Positions 19,661 through 29,465 of a stretch of 64,000 nt of DNA are shown here, one piece after another. How positions within the stretch are numbered: the stretch's first letter is position 1; each line of letters opens with the position of its first letter. The notes under the pieces are model-generated. The model was not told where the DNA came from. It did no database searches and saw only the letters and a program-made list of their open reading frames with translations. The position numbers and the translations under genes were made by a program. This DNA is from Roseateles oligotrophus. GTDB taxonomy: Bacteria; Pseudomonadota; Gammaproteobacteria; Burkholderiales; Burkholderiaceae_C. The DNA lies in assembly GCF_025717515.1 (NCBI RefSeq), contig NZ_JAJIRN010000002.1, positions 1 to 64,000 on the forward strand. The letters run 5' to 3'.

Positions 19661-21166
19661 ATGAAACTCTCCCCGCGAAAGCTGCTGCTGTGGCTGGTTG
19701 CCGCCGTCATTGCCGTCGGACTGCTGATCGGCTATTTGTTGCTGCGTCAGTTTGAGTTCGAAAAGCTCAGGGACGAGTACAAGGAGCGCACGCCCGGCGA
19801 GTTGATTCGTTATGCCAGGATACGGCTGCTGGGGCATGAGTATCTGGAAAGCATCATGCTGCCGGTCTTGGCGGCGGTGGAAGCCAGCATCGAGCGGCCG
19901 ATTCCCGACACCAAGTTACCCAGCCTGAGCAAAGGCCAGCAGAGTTTCAGCTTCGCGCCGATTCATTTTTCGGCCAAAGGTCAGGCCCAAGCTGAATCCG
20001 CGATGCCAAACCCCGACGCGCCACTCGGCAATGCGAGTGACCTGCGCGTCAGCAGCAGCGCCGAGCTGCTTCGAGCGATGCAAAACGTCCGCGCCGGTCA
20101 AACGATTTTGATAGCGCCGGGCCGCTACGCCATCAACCGAGCAATGGTCACCAAAGCTGCGGGCGAGCCGGAGTTCCCGATCACTGTGCGGGCCAGCAAA
20201 CCTGGCACGGTGAGACTGGAAACTCGCAGCGCGGTGGGCTTTCGAGTGGCCCATCCATTCTGGGTGTTTGAAAACCTGCATCTGCGTGGCTTGTGCGAGG
20301 AGCAAGGCAATTGCGAACATGCCTTTCATATTGTCGGCGGCGCACGCGGCACCGTGCTGCGCAACAATTTGATCGAGGAGTTCAACGCCCATATCCGTGT
20401 CAACGGCGAAGACGAGGCTTGGCCCGATGATGGGCTGATTCAGTTCAACACCTTCACCAATAGCCGAGCGCGGGCGACGCAGCGATTGGTGGCGCCAATC
20501 GATATCGTCGGCGCCAACCGCTGGCAAGTGACGGACAACCACATCAGCAATATTTCAAAGTCGGAGGGCAACAAAATTGCTTACGGCATGCTACTCAGGG
20601 GCGGCGGACATGGCGGCCGGCTTGAACGCAATCTGATCGTTTGCACAACTCAATCCGGCAGCAATCCCGGCATCCGCGTGGGTCTGTCTTTTGGCGGCTC
20701 CAGCACCGATAAAAGTTTCTGCCGCGAGCAATGTACCGCCGAGCATCAAGCAGGGGTCGCCAGCAGCAATGTGATTGCGCATTGCAATGATTTCGGCATC
20801 GACATCAACCAATCGACATCCATCCTGGCGGCGCACAACAGTTTGATCAACACCGCCGGCATCGATGTCCGTGGCCCGCAATCCTCGGCCACCGTCTATG
20901 GCAATTTGCTTGATGGCCGAATTCGCCAACGCGACGGATCGCGAACGAACGTCAGCATGAATGAAGTCCTGGAACTGCGCGAATACCTTCACAACCCCGA
21001 TGGCCTCGACTTGCGCTGGCGCAATGGCGTCGAGAGCATCCCGGCCCTACCCCTGATCGCCGATGATTTTTGCGGTCAGGCCCGGGGGTCAAGCAGCCTG
21101 CCCGGGGCAATCAGATCCCAGCAAGCGGACTGTTTCAAGGCCGCCCCAGGTCGCGAGTCGCCATGA
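19661..21166 (+). CDS. Membrane-anchored parallel beta-helix protein, polysaccharide lyase 6-like
   Basis: A 501-residue protein with an N-terminal membrane anchor (residues 8-28, LLLWLVAAVIAVGLLIGYLL) and a periplasmic right-handed beta-helix. Seen are SSSAELLRAMQNVRAGQTIL, GRYAINRAMVTKAAG, ITVRASKPGTVRLE, then repeated rungs such as GTVLRNNLIEEFNAH, NRWQVTDNHISNIS and GRLERNLIVC. This resembles chondroitinase B / alginate lyase family 6. Seven or so cysteines in the second half are unusual. The substrate is unknown and catalytic residues are not assigned. Its stop overlaps the next start (ATGA), so it heads a coupled operon. Confidence 0.75.
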   Translation: MKLSPRKLLLWLVAAVIAVGLLIGYLLLRQFEFEKLRDEYKERTPGELIRYARIRLLGHEYLESIMLPVLAAVEASIERPIPDTKLPSLSKGQQSFSFAPIHFSAKGQAQAESAMPNPDAPLGNASDLRVSSSAELLRAMQNVRAGQTILIAPGRYAINRAMVTKAAGEPEFPITVRASKPGTVRLETRSAVGFRVAHPFWVFENLHLRGLCEEQGNCEHAFHIVGGARGTVLRNNLIEEFNAHIRVNGEDEAWPDDGLIQFNTFTNSRARATQRLVAPIDIVGANRWQVTDNHISNISKSEGNKIAYGMLLRGGGHGGRLERNLIVCTTQSGSNPGIRVGLSFGGSSTDKSFCREQCTAEHQAGVASSNVIAHCNDFGIDINQSTSILAAHNSLINTAGIDVRGPQSSATVYGNLLDGRIRQRDGSRTNVSMNEVLELREYLHNPDGLDLRWRNGVESIPALPLIADDFCGQARGSSSLPGAIRSQQADCFKAAPGRESP

Positions 21167-21840
21167 GCCACCTCAAGCAGCGAGTTTGGCTGGCCGGCGC
21201 CACTGGTCTGGTCGGCCGAGCCTTGCTGGCCCAATTGCTACAGCAGCCGGTCCAGATCGACGCCTTGTTGCGCCGCCCGGTTAACGATTTACCCAGCAGC
21301 CCCAGACTGCATCACCATCAAGTCGATTTCGCCATGCCGGACTTGGGTTCAAGCGACTTGGCCAAGCCCGACACCGTCTTCATCTGCCTGGGCACCACCT
21401 TGGCCCTCGCTGGCTCACAAGCAGCCTTTCGAGCGCTTGACCTGGAGGCCGTGGTGAATGTGGCTCGATCCGCGCGGGCGGCCGGCGCCAGCGCTTGTGC
21501 GGTGGTTTCGGCACTCGGCGCGGACCCGGCTTCCCGCGTCTTCTACAACCGCACCAAAGGTGAGATGGAACAGGCCTTGGCGGCATTGCGCTTCGATCGC
21601 CTGGTGATCGCGCGCCCCTCGCTGTTGGCCGGCAACCGGGAACAATTGGGCCAAGCCAGGCGAAGCGGTGAGGCTTGGGCGCTGCGCCTGACAAAACCAA
21701 TGGCTTCGCTGATTCCGGCCAAATGGCGGCCGATCCAGGCCGACGTGCTCGCCCGCGCCCTCATCCTTGCCTTAAGTCAAGAAGGCGCCGCACTGCAAGT
21801 GCTGGAATCCGATCATCTGCAAACCCTGGGTGCAATATGA
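21163..21840 (+). CDS. NAD(P)-binding atypical SDR / epimerase-like protein
   Basis: A 225-residue Rossmann-fold protein with the nucleotide-binding motif VWLAGATGLVGRALLAQLL near residues 8-26 and TVFICLGTTLALAGSQAAF, SARAAGASACAVVSALGAD and FYNRTKGEMEQAL, typical of HTATIP2/YwnB-like oxidoreductases. Catalytic Tyr and Lys appear as YNRTK. The reaction is unknown. The start overlaps the previous stop and the stop overlaps the next start, so translation is likely coupled. Confidence 0.82.
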   Translation: MSHLKQRVWLAGATGLVGRALLAQLLQQPVQIDALLRRPVNDLPSSPRLHHHQVDFAMPDLGSSDLAKPDTVFICLGTTLALAGSQAAFRALDLEAVVNVARSARAAGASACAVVSALGADPASRVFYNRTKGEMEQALAALRFDRLVIARPSLLAGNREQLGQARRSGEAWALRLTKPMASLIPAKWRPIQADVLARALILALSQEGAALQVLESDHLQTLGAI

Positions 21841-23219
21841 AATTGAGCTTCCTCGGCGCCGCCGACTGCGTGACCGGCTCCCGTCATTTGCTTGATCTTG
21901 GGGAGCAGCGCCTGCTGCTCGACTGCGGCCTGTTTCAAGGCTACAAGCAGCTGCGTGAACGCAACTGGGCCGGCTTGGGCCTAGCGGCCGCCAGCATTGA
22001 CGCCGTGCTGCTTTCACATGCCCATCTGGATCACAGCGGCTATATCCCGGCGCTGCGCAGCCAGGGTTTCAAGGGGCAGATCTTCTCCACCGGTGCGACC
22101 CGCGATCTGTGCGAGGTCTTGCTGCTGGACAGTGCGCATTTACAGGAAGAAGATGCCCGCCGCGCCAACCGCCAAGGCACCAGCAAGCATGCCAAGGCGC
22201 TGCCGCTTTACACCGTCAACGACACCAAGAAAGCGCTGACGCATTTTGTCGGTCTGCCGCGCGACGGTCGCCTGAAGCTGGGGCATGGCGAGAGTCAGGC
22301 CGAGATTCGCTTCGTGCCGGTCGGCCATCTCTTGGGCGCCTGTGCGATCAGCATTAGCGCCCAGGGCAAGACCTTGGTGTATTCAGGCGATATCGGGCGC
22401 AATAACGACCTCTTGATGCCGGGGCCTCAGCGCATTGAGGCGGCCGATGTGCTGTTGATCGAATCCACCTATGGCAACCGCCTGCACCCGGCCGAAGATG
22501 TGCAGACCAGGCTGGCGCAAATTCTGCGCAACACCTTCAAGCGCGGCGGCTCGGTGCTGCTGCCCAGCTTTGCGGTCGGCCGCGCGCAGTCCTTGCTGCT
22601 GGTGCTGCAGCGCCTGCGCGAAACGGGCGAGCTGGCTCAAGATGTGCCGATCTATCTCGACAGCCCGATGGCGGCCCAGGCCACCCAACTGACCATCAAG
22701 CACAAAAAGCTGCTGCGCATTGCGGCCTCAGAGGCGGCCGGTCTGTGCGAGGGCGTGCAATTGGTCACCAAGGGCGCCGACTCGCTCAAGCTGGCCGCCT
22801 CGTTGGCCTCGACAAGAGGCCGACCCTCCATCGTCATCTCGGCCAGCGGCATGGCCACCGGCGGCCGTGTCTTGAACTACATCGAAACGCTGGCCCCGCA
22901 AGCCCGCCATCACATCGCCTTCCCCGGTTTTCAGGTCGGTGGCAGCCGCGGCGCCAAGATGGTCGAAGGTGCCCGTGAAATCAAGCTGCACGGCAAATAT
23001 GTGGCCGTCAACGCGGAGGTCAGCCATCTGGAGGGCTTCTCCGGCCATGCCGATGCCGACGGCCTGATGGCCTGGCTGCGTGGCTTCAAGAAGGCGCCCA
23101 GCCAGGTCTTCGTCGTGCATGGCGAGCCGGCCGCCAGCGACGCGCTGCGCAGCCGCATTCAGGATGAACTGGGCTGGCCGGTGCGCGTGCCTCAACATGG
23201 AGAAACGGTCGAGCTGTGA
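21837..23219 (+). CDS. Metallo-beta-lactamase / beta-CASP RNA exonuclease
   Basis: Zinc-dependent nuclease of the TTHA0252/CPSF73-like family, 460 residues. Residues 1-180 contain the metal site LSHAHLDHSGYIPAL, then VPVGHLLGA and a metal Asp in VYSGDIGRN. The beta-CASP region has LIESTYGNRLH, LPSFAVGRAQSLL and PSIVISASGMATGGR, and the end has EGFSGHAD and VFVVHGEPAASD. Such enzymes process RNA in bacteria and archaea; the natural targets here are unknown. It overlaps both neighbours by four bases. Confidence 0.92.
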   Translation: MKLSFLGAADCVTGSRHLLDLGEQRLLLDCGLFQGYKQLRERNWAGLGLAAASIDAVLLSHAHLDHSGYIPALRSQGFKGQIFSTGATRDLCEVLLLDSAHLQEEDARRANRQGTSKHAKALPLYTVNDTKKALTHFVGLPRDGRLKLGHGESQAEIRFVPVGHLLGACAISISAQGKTLVYSGDIGRNNDLLMPGPQRIEAADVLLIESTYGNRLHPAEDVQTRLAQILRNTFKRGGSVLLPSFAVGRAQSLLLVLQRLRETGELAQDVPIYLDSPMAAQATQLTIKHKKLLRIAASEAAGLCEGVQLVTKGADSLKLAASLASTRGRPSIVISASGMATGGRVLNYIETLAPQARHHIAFPGFQVGGSRGAKMVEGAREIKLHGKYVAVNAEVSHLEGFSGHADADGLMAWLRGFKKAPSQVFVVHGEPAASDALRSRIQDELGWPVRVPQHGETVEL

Positions 23220-24517
23220 GTCTGCTGGAACAAGCATTTGGCGCCAACGCCGCGTTGGCGATGGGTCTGTTGGCCGCGCTGGGCAGCGGCTTGCTGATCG
23301 GTCTTGAGCGCGAACGGCACAAAGGCCGCGGCCACCGTGGCGGGCGTGAACTTGAACCGGCCGGCCTGCGCACCTTCACCATCAGCGCGCTGGCCGGCGC
23401 CTTGGCCCATGGCATGGCCGTGCCGGGCCTGGTGGCTGTGGGCGCTTTGGCCGTCACGGTGCTGGCGGCGATGGCCTACTTTCGCAGCAGCGAACGGGAT
23501 CCCGGCCTGACCACCGAAATGGCCTTGCTGGCCACCTATCTGATCGGTGTGCTTTGCGTGCAAGCCCCGCTGCTGGGCGCGCCGGCCGCCGTCACCCTGA
23601 CCGCCTTGCTGAGCGCCCGCACGGCCCTGCACCGCTTTGCCACACGCCTGCTGCGCGAGGACGAATTGCATGATGGGTTGCTGCTGGCAGCCTTGGTGCT
23701 GGTGGTGCTGCCCATCATGCCGACCGAGCCCTTACCCTGGCTGGCCGGCATGAAGGCGCATTCCATGATGGGCTTGCTGCTGCTGCTGCTGGGTCTGCAA
23801 GCCGTCGGTTATGTGGCATTGCGCTTGCTGGGCGCGCAGACCGGCCTGGCGCTATCGGGCCTGATGTCGGGTCTGGTGTCCAGCACGGCGACCATTGCCA
23901 CCATGGGGCATCGCGCCAAGGCGGAGCCGCATTTGCAGCTGGCCTGCGCCTCGGGCGCGGTGATGTCTACCGCCGCCACCTGGCTGCAAGCCTGCCTGAT
24001 GCTGTTTGCGATGGCCCCACAGGCAGCAGGCAAGTTCTTGCCTTTGGGCGCTGCAGGCATGTTGGTGGCCGGCGCCGCAGGTCTGCTGCTGGCACGCCAA
24101 GCAAGGCGCGGCATCAAGGACGGCAGGGTTTCGGCACCGACCAAGCCACAGCAAGGCGGGCCGCTGCGGCTGAAGGAAGCGGCGCTGATTGCCCTGCTGC
24201 TCAGCGCTGTTGCGGTCTTGGTCAGTTGGGCCGAGAAAAAATTTGGCAGCTCGGGACTCTTTGCTGCCGTGATGCTGGCCGGCTTGGCCGACGCGCATTC
24301 ACCGGTCGCGTCCTTGGCGGGTCTTGCTCAGGCAGGCCAAATCGACCAAGGCTTGATGTGCAAGGGTGTGTTGGCTGCCATCGCCAGCAATAGCCTGACC
24401 CGCGCCGTCACCGCTTGGCTGACCGGCGGGCGACGATTTGCCTTGATCGTTGCCGGCGTCTTGCTGAGCAGCTGGGCGCTGGCCGCCGCAGCACTATGGC
24501 TGATACTGCGCCCCTGA
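23216..24517 (+). CDS. MgtC/SapB-DUF4010 family membrane protein
   Basis: A 433-residue inner-membrane protein with GTG start overlapping the previous TGA. Residues 15-145 form an MgtC-like domain with SGLLIGLERERHKGRG and LRTFTISALAGALAHG, and the remainder is DUF4010 with VLPIMP, GLMSGLVSSTATIATMG and many hydrophobic segments (about 12 overall). Relatives are described only as integral membrane proteins. No substrate is known; the MgtC part suggests a magnesium or stress link, but that is inference. Confidence 0.85.
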   Translation: MSLLEQAFGANAALAMGLLAALGSGLLIGLERERHKGRGHRGGRELEPAGLRTFTISALAGALAHGMAVPGLVAVGALAVTVLAAMAYFRSSERDPGLTTEMALLATYLIGVLCVQAPLLGAPAAVTLTALLSARTALHRFATRLLREDELHDGLLLAALVLVVLPIMPTEPLPWLAGMKAHSMMGLLLLLLGLQAVGYVALRLLGAQTGLALSGLMSGLVSSTATIATMGHRAKAEPHLQLACASGAVMSTAATWLQACLMLFAMAPQAAGKFLPLGAAGMLVAGAAGLLLARQARRGIKDGRVSAPTKPQQGGPLRLKEAALIALLLSAVAVLVSWAEKKFGSSGLFAAVMLAGLADAHSPVASLAGLAQAGQIDQGLMCKGVLAAIASNSLTRAVTAWLTGGRRFALIVAGVLLSSWALAAAALWLILRP

Positions 24518-24518
24518 A

Positions 24519-26471
24519 ATGAAGACCCAGCCGCCCCTCATCCCCGCTCAGATCGACTTCTCCGCCCCCGTTGCACCTTCGGCCCCGGCCTTCGCCGATG
24601 TCTATCACAGCCGCGCCGGTGCGCTGGAGCAGGCCCGCCATGTTTTCCTGGCCGGCAATGAGCTGCCGATGCGCTGGGCCCATCGCCAGGATTTCGTGAT
24701 CCTGGAAACCGGCTTCGGGCTGGGCAATAATTTTTTAACTACTTGGCATGCCTGGCAACTAGACCCGGCGCGCAGCCAGCGCTTGGTCTTCATCAGCATA
24801 GAAAAACACCCACTGCGCCTGGCCGACCTCAGGCAAGCCCACCTGAGTTCCGAATTGCCCGAGTTGGCAACCCAGCTCTGCCAAGCCTGGCCGCCGCTGA
24901 CGCCCAATCTGCACAGACTGAGTTTCGCCGCCGGGCGAGTCCAATTGCTGCTCTGCTTAGGTGACGCTCAGCATTGGCTGCGCGAGTTGGTGGCCGAGGT
25001 CGATGCCTTCTATCTGGATGGCTTCAATCCCAAGCAAAACCCGGAGATGTGGGACAAGCACCTATTCAAGGCGATTGCGCGCCACGCCGCTCACGGGGCC
25101 ACCGCCGCATCCTGGAGCGTCGCCCCCGCCGTTCGTGAGGGTTTGACGGCGGCCGGCTTCAGCGCCCTGCGTCAGCGCGGCTTTGCCAACAAGGGCGGCA
25201 TGTGCGTGGCTCGCTTCACGCCGAGACATCAAATTCAAAAACCCGTGGGGCGACTGGCCCTGGCTACAGCGGCCCGCCATGCGCTGATCATCGGCGCCGG
25301 GCTGGCGGGTACGGCTTGCGCCTGGGCATTGGCCGAGCACGGCATCCGCAGCACCATCGTTGACGCCCAGGTCGGGCCGGCGATGGCGGCCTCCGGCAAC
25401 CCGGCCGGCCTGTTCCACGGCACCTTGAATCCAGACGATGGCTTGCATGCTCGCTTCAACCGTGCTTGCGCAATCGAGACAGAGCGCGTGTTGAATCGCC
25501 TGCCCGCGCTGCCATGGCGCCAGCGCGGTCTGTTGCGGATAGAGAGCAGCCGCGACTTGGCGCAGATGCAAGCGCTGATCGACCGACTGGGGCTCCCTTG
25601 CGACTATGTGCAGGCGCTGAGCAGTACCGAGGCCGAGGCCCGCAGCGGGCTGCAGTTAGGCCTGCCGGCTTGGTTTTATCCAGGTGGCGGCGCCTTGCAG
25701 CCGGCCGCCTATGCCGGGGCCTTGCTCGAAGCCAGTGCTGCGCGGCAATTGTTCGGGCGGACGGTAGCCCGGTTGAGCCGCAGTGAAGAAACTTGGCAGG
25801 CCTGGAGCCAAGACGGTCAATTGATCGGTGAAGCGCCACTGCTGGTATTGGCCGGTGGCCAGCAAGGTCAGGCCTTGCTGCAAGACCTGGCCCCGAGTCT
25901 GCCCTTGCCCTTGATGAGCCAGCGCGGTCAGCTCAGCCATATTGAGCGGGCCGATGCAAGACCGCTGCTGCCCGTCGCTGGTCTGGGTTATGCGATTGCC
26001 GATCAAGGCGGCGGCCTGTGGTGCGGCGCGACCAGCCAGGACGGCGACGTGCGGCCCGAATTGCTGGCCACCGACCACGCCCACAACCTGAGTCAGTTCG
26101 CCCGGCTGGCGCATCTCGGCGAGCGCGAGTCGGCCGAGCTGCAGGCCAAGGGCGGCCGCGTCGGCTGGCGTTTGGCGACGCCGGACCGCCTGCCTCTGGT
26201 CGGCGGCCTGCCGCATCTGGACACCCAAGGCCAGCCGATGCTGGCCGAGCAGCTGCGCTTTATTCCCCGTCAAGCCGGCTTGGGCATTTGCATGGGCCTG
26301 GGTTCACGTGGCATCGGCTGGGCCGCTTTGTGCGCGCAGGTGCTGGCGGCGCAAATATGCGGCGCGCCCTGCCCCATCGAAGCCAGCTTGCTGGATGCAA
26401 TTGACCCGGCGCGTTTTGCCCTGCGCGGCCGCCGCACGGGCAAATCCATCGGCAAACCGGTCGGTCCATAA
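24519..26471 (+). CDS. mnmC: Bifunctional tRNA mnm5s2U34 synthesis protein MnmC
   Basis: Completes the wobble base mnm5s2U34 in tRNA. The N-terminal methyltransferase has a SAM site FVILETGFGLGNNFLTTWHA and DAFYLDGFNPKQNPEMWD. The C-terminal FAD-dependent oxidase begins at about residue 255 with ALIIGAGLAGTACAWALAEHG and has GLFHGTLNPDDG and RLPLVGGLP. At 650 residues both parts are intact. It starts just after the DUF4010 stop and is the last gene of the tight block. Confidence 0.94.
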   Translation: MKTQPPLIPAQIDFSAPVAPSAPAFADVYHSRAGALEQARHVFLAGNELPMRWAHRQDFVILETGFGLGNNFLTTWHAWQLDPARSQRLVFISIEKHPLRLADLRQAHLSSELPELATQLCQAWPPLTPNLHRLSFAAGRVQLLLCLGDAQHWLRELVAEVDAFYLDGFNPKQNPEMWDKHLFKAIARHAAHGATAASWSVAPAVREGLTAAGFSALRQRGFANKGGMCVARFTPRHQIQKPVGRLALATAARHALIIGAGLAGTACAWALAEHGIRSTIVDAQVGPAMAASGNPAGLFHGTLNPDDGLHARFNRACAIETERVLNRLPALPWRQRGLLRIESSRDLAQMQALIDRLGLPCDYVQALSSTEAEARSGLQLGLPAWFYPGGGALQPAAYAGALLEASAARQLFGRTVARLSRSEETWQAWSQDGQLIGEAPLLVLAGGQQGQALLQDLAPSLPLPLMSQRGQLSHIERADARPLLPVAGLGYAIADQGGGLWCGATSQDGDVRPELLATDHAHNLSQFARLAHLGERESAELQAKGGRVGWRLATPDRLPLVGGLPHLDTQGQPMLAEQLRFIPRQAGLGICMGLGSRGIGWAALCAQVLAAQICGAPCPIEASLLDAIDPARFALRGRRTGKSIGKPVGP

Positions 26472-26533
26472 AGTTCCGTTTAATATATGCACAGGGATAA
26501 CCCAGGCTAAAAAGGCCAACAGAGGCTTCGACC

Positions 26534-28600
26534 ATGATCGATCCGGCTTCGGCAACGCGACCCGGCGCGCTTGATACCCTTGGTCATCTCGATGTAGAAA
26601 TCAACCTGCAGCAAGCCCGGGCCCATGTCACTGGCTTTGAGCAGGCTCATTTCACCCAGCACCTGCAAGCGATACGCGCGGCCACCTTGAGCAAGGAGCA
26701 GGCGATCGAACTTGATTGCTTGCAGATCATGGCCTTGTCCATGCAGGCCGATGCAAACCCGAATGAATTGCTGCTCAGGGCCCGCGAGTTGCTTGGCATG
26801 GGCCAAGCGCGCGCTGCCCTATTGGCCCAAGCGGCTGCTTGGCGTGCGATTCAGTGGGTACAAACCCGCCTGAAGTTGCATCATGCGGCACTTGAAAGCG
26901 TCGCCATGGCGGCAGAGCTTTACCAGCGCGGCGGCCATCCGGCGCTGGCCATGCTGATGCAAGTCAGCCGCTGCCCGGTGCTGTTCATGGCCGAGATGTA
27001 CGCCGAGTTGCGCCAGGCCAGCACCGAACTGCTGCAAGAAGAAGCCGCCACGCTGTCGCCCGCCACACACCAATTGCTGCTCAATAACAAGGCCTCGGCG
27101 GCCTATTACCTGGCCAATGAGGAAAGCAATGCCTTGTTGGCCAAGACCTATTGGCAGGAATGCCTGAGCACCCATCAACAAGGTCTGCTGTTCACCCAGC
27201 AACATGGCTTGGCTTATGCCGAGCTGGTGGCGCATTTGAACCTGGCCGTCGTCAACGCCACCTTGGGCCGGGCGGCGGACTGCCGCATGCATCTGCGTTT
27301 GCTGCATGAGCAATGCCAGGGCCAGCCCATGCAAGCATCTTGGCTGCTCTGGGAGCGCGTCAGCAAAGTGCTTGTGCAATGTCATGAAGGTCAGCGCGAG
27401 CAGGCTTGGCATGCCTTGCTGGCACTGGATGCCGAACTGATCAATGGCCCGCCGCATAGCAGCGGCCACCGCGATGCCACCTTGCAGGCCATGCGCGTAT
27501 TCGGCGAGCGTTGGGGCTATCTGGACCAAGCATTGCGCGCCAGCCTGATGCAACTCAAACAAGAGCGCAGCCGCAAACGTGAACTGGCGCGCGCCTTGGG
27601 TGAAACAGTCAACGCGGTGATCGAGCGGCCAAGGCTGCTGCAGGAAAACGAGCAATTGGCCCAGCACGGCAGTGAGCTCGAGATCTCATTGGCGCAACGC
27701 AATCAAGAGCTCAGCGCGGCCTTGGCCAAGGTGCAGGCCGAAGCCAGCGTACGGGCTGCGGCCGAGGCCGCCTTGCAGCAAGCCCATGATGAGTTGGAGC
27801 AGCGTGTGCGCCAACGCACGGACGAGTTAGGCCAAGCCATGCGCGCCTTGATGCAGCAGGAAAAGCAGCTCGCTTTGAGCCGTATGCTGGCGGGCATGGC
27901 GCATGAGATGAACACGCCACTGGGCAATGCGCGCATGGCGGCCAGCTCCATCCAGGAGCGCAGCCAGGAGTTGGCAAGCCAGGCGGCCCAAGGCAGTTTG
28001 AAACGCAGTCAGTTGCAAGAGCTATTGGCGGGGCTGAGCGAAGGCGGCGCCTTGATGGACCGGGCGTTGGAGCGAGTCAGTGATCTGGTGCTGCGCTTCA
28101 AGGCGCTGGATCAACCCAGCAGTTCAGAATCCCGCAGTGACTTCAACTTGGTAGGGCTGATTGAGGGCCTGAGTGCTAACTGGCAAAACCAGCTGAAACA
28201 GCGCGGTGCAACGCTTCAACTTGAAATACCGCGAGCCTTGACATTGCGCGGCCATCCGCATGCACTCATTCAGGTGCTGCAACAGCTGTTTGAAAACAGC
28301 CTGCACCATGGTCTGGCCGGGCGTAGCGACGGCCTCATGCGGCTGGCCGTGCGCGTCGATGGCCAGCAATTGACTCTGCAATGGCAGGACGATGGTTGCG
28401 GCATCCCGGCCGACCATCTGCCGCGTGTGTTTGAACCCTTCTTCTCAAGCCGCCTCGGCCAAGACGGCGCCGGCCTGGGCTTGGCCATGGTGCACAGCCT
28501 GGTCGTCGACTTGATGGGCGGGCAAATCAATGTGATCAGCCCCGCGCCACTTTTGAGTCGAATCGGCGGCACCCGGTTTGAACTGAAGCTGCCCATATAA
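26534..28600 (+). CDS. Soluble histidine kinase with N-terminal helical (TPR-like) domain
   Basis: A 688-residue protein with no predicted membrane segment. Residues 1-340 are helical with TPR-like character (ALLAQAAAWRAIQWVQTRLK, AYYLANEESNALLAKTYWQE). Residues 350-450 form a coiled coil (LAQRNQELSAALAKVQAEAS) that leads to ARMLAGMAHEMNTPLGNARM, whose His is the likely phosphosite. The ATPase part has LQQLFENSLHHG, DDGCGIP and GAGLGLAMVHSLV. The nearest transcription-type response regulator is not adjacent, so it is an orphan sensor. Signal and output are unknown. AGAGG lies before the ATG. Confidence 0.85.
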   Translation: MIDPASATRPGALDTLGHLDVEINLQQARAHVTGFEQAHFTQHLQAIRAATLSKEQAIELDCLQIMALSMQADANPNELLLRARELLGMGQARAALLAQAAAWRAIQWVQTRLKLHHAALESVAMAAELYQRGGHPALAMLMQVSRCPVLFMAEMYAELRQASTELLQEEAATLSPATHQLLLNNKASAAYYLANEESNALLAKTYWQECLSTHQQGLLFTQQHGLAYAELVAHLNLAVVNATLGRAADCRMHLRLLHEQCQGQPMQASWLLWERVSKVLVQCHEGQREQAWHALLALDAELINGPPHSSGHRDATLQAMRVFGERWGYLDQALRASLMQLKQERSRKRELARALGETVNAVIERPRLLQENEQLAQHGSELEISLAQRNQELSAALAKVQAEASVRAAAEAALQQAHDELEQRVRQRTDELGQAMRALMQQEKQLALSRMLAGMAHEMNTPLGNARMAASSIQERSQELASQAAQGSLKRSQLQELLAGLSEGGALMDRALERVSDLVLRFKALDQPSSSESRSDFNLVGLIEGLSANWQNQLKQRGATLQLEIPRALTLRGHPHALIQVLQQLFENSLHHGLAGRSDGLMRLAVRVDGQQLTLQWQDDGCGIPADHLPRVFEPFFSSRLGQDGAGLGLAMVHSLVVDLMGGQINVISPAPLLSRIGGTRFELKLPI

Positions 28601-28645
28601 GCTCTGAATAGGCGACGCAAGCTGGCCTCCAGGAGCCGAAATCGA

Positions 28646-29308
28646 TCAGTCGAAAGTCAAAGTCTTGACGCCTTCGCTGGTCCCCAACAAGCACACATTG
28701 GCGCGGTTGCGCGCGAACACGCCCACCGTCACCACGCCCGGCCATTGATTGACATTGGCCTCAAACGCGCGCGGCTCGGTGATCTGCAGACCGGTCACGT
28801 CGAGGATATGGCAGCCGTTATCGGTCACGACGCCGGCACGCAGCGTGGCCACGCCGCCCATTGCCGCGAAGCGCCGCGCGATCTGCGCGGCGGCCATCGG
28901 GATCACCTCGACGGGCAAGGGGAACTTACCCAGCGCCTGCACCAGCTTTGATTCATCGGCGATGCAGATAAAGCGCTCGGCCAGGTCGGCGACGATCTTC
29001 TCGCGCGTCAGCGCCGCGCCGCCACCCTTGATCATGTGGCCGCCATGGTCGATCTCGTCGGCGCCGTCGATATAGACGCCCAGGCCCTGCACCTCGGCCG
29101 CGTCCAGCACCGGAATGCCCAAGCCCTTCATGCGCTCGGTCGAACGCACCGAGCTGGACACCGCGCCGGCCACCTTGATGCCGCTGGCGGCCAGCGCATC
29201 GATAAATTTGTCGACCGTGGAGCCGGTGCCGACACCGACGATGCTGCCCGCCTCGACATAGTGGAGAGCGGCTTGGCCGACCAGGGTTTTGAGTTCGTCT
29301 TGGGTCAT
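28646..29308 (-). CDS. rpiA: Ribose-5-phosphate isomerase A
   Basis: Interconverts ribose-5-phosphate and ribulose-5-phosphate in the pentose phosphate pathway. The family motif [15 protein letters not shown] lies near residue 22, the acid/base part is [20 protein letters not shown] and the C-terminal region has [12 protein letters not shown]. Length 220 is normal. It is convergent with the histidine-kinase gene, 45 bases away. Confidence 0.96.
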   Translation of the reverse strand: MTQDELKTLVGQAALHYVEAGSIVGVGTGSTVDKFIDALAASGIKVAGAVSSSVRSTERMKGLGIPVLDAAEVQGLGVYIDGADEIDHGGHMIKGGGAALTREKIVADLAERFICIADESKLVQALGKFPLPVEVIPMAAAQIARRFAAMGGVATLRAGVVTDNGCHILDVTGLQITEPRAFEANVNQWPGVVTVGVFARNRANVCLLGTSEGVKTLTFD

Positions 29309-29465
29309 GCTGTTTGAAGAATTAGGGCTGAAAAGGCAAGGCGTCGATTATCGGCCATGCCCAAGCGATGGCCCCAGCATCACTTTCGCGCAATAACTGG
29401 TTGCAAATACAGCTGTACGCATATACAGTTAAATCACTTCGACGAATTTGCCGGGAGTGATGACA

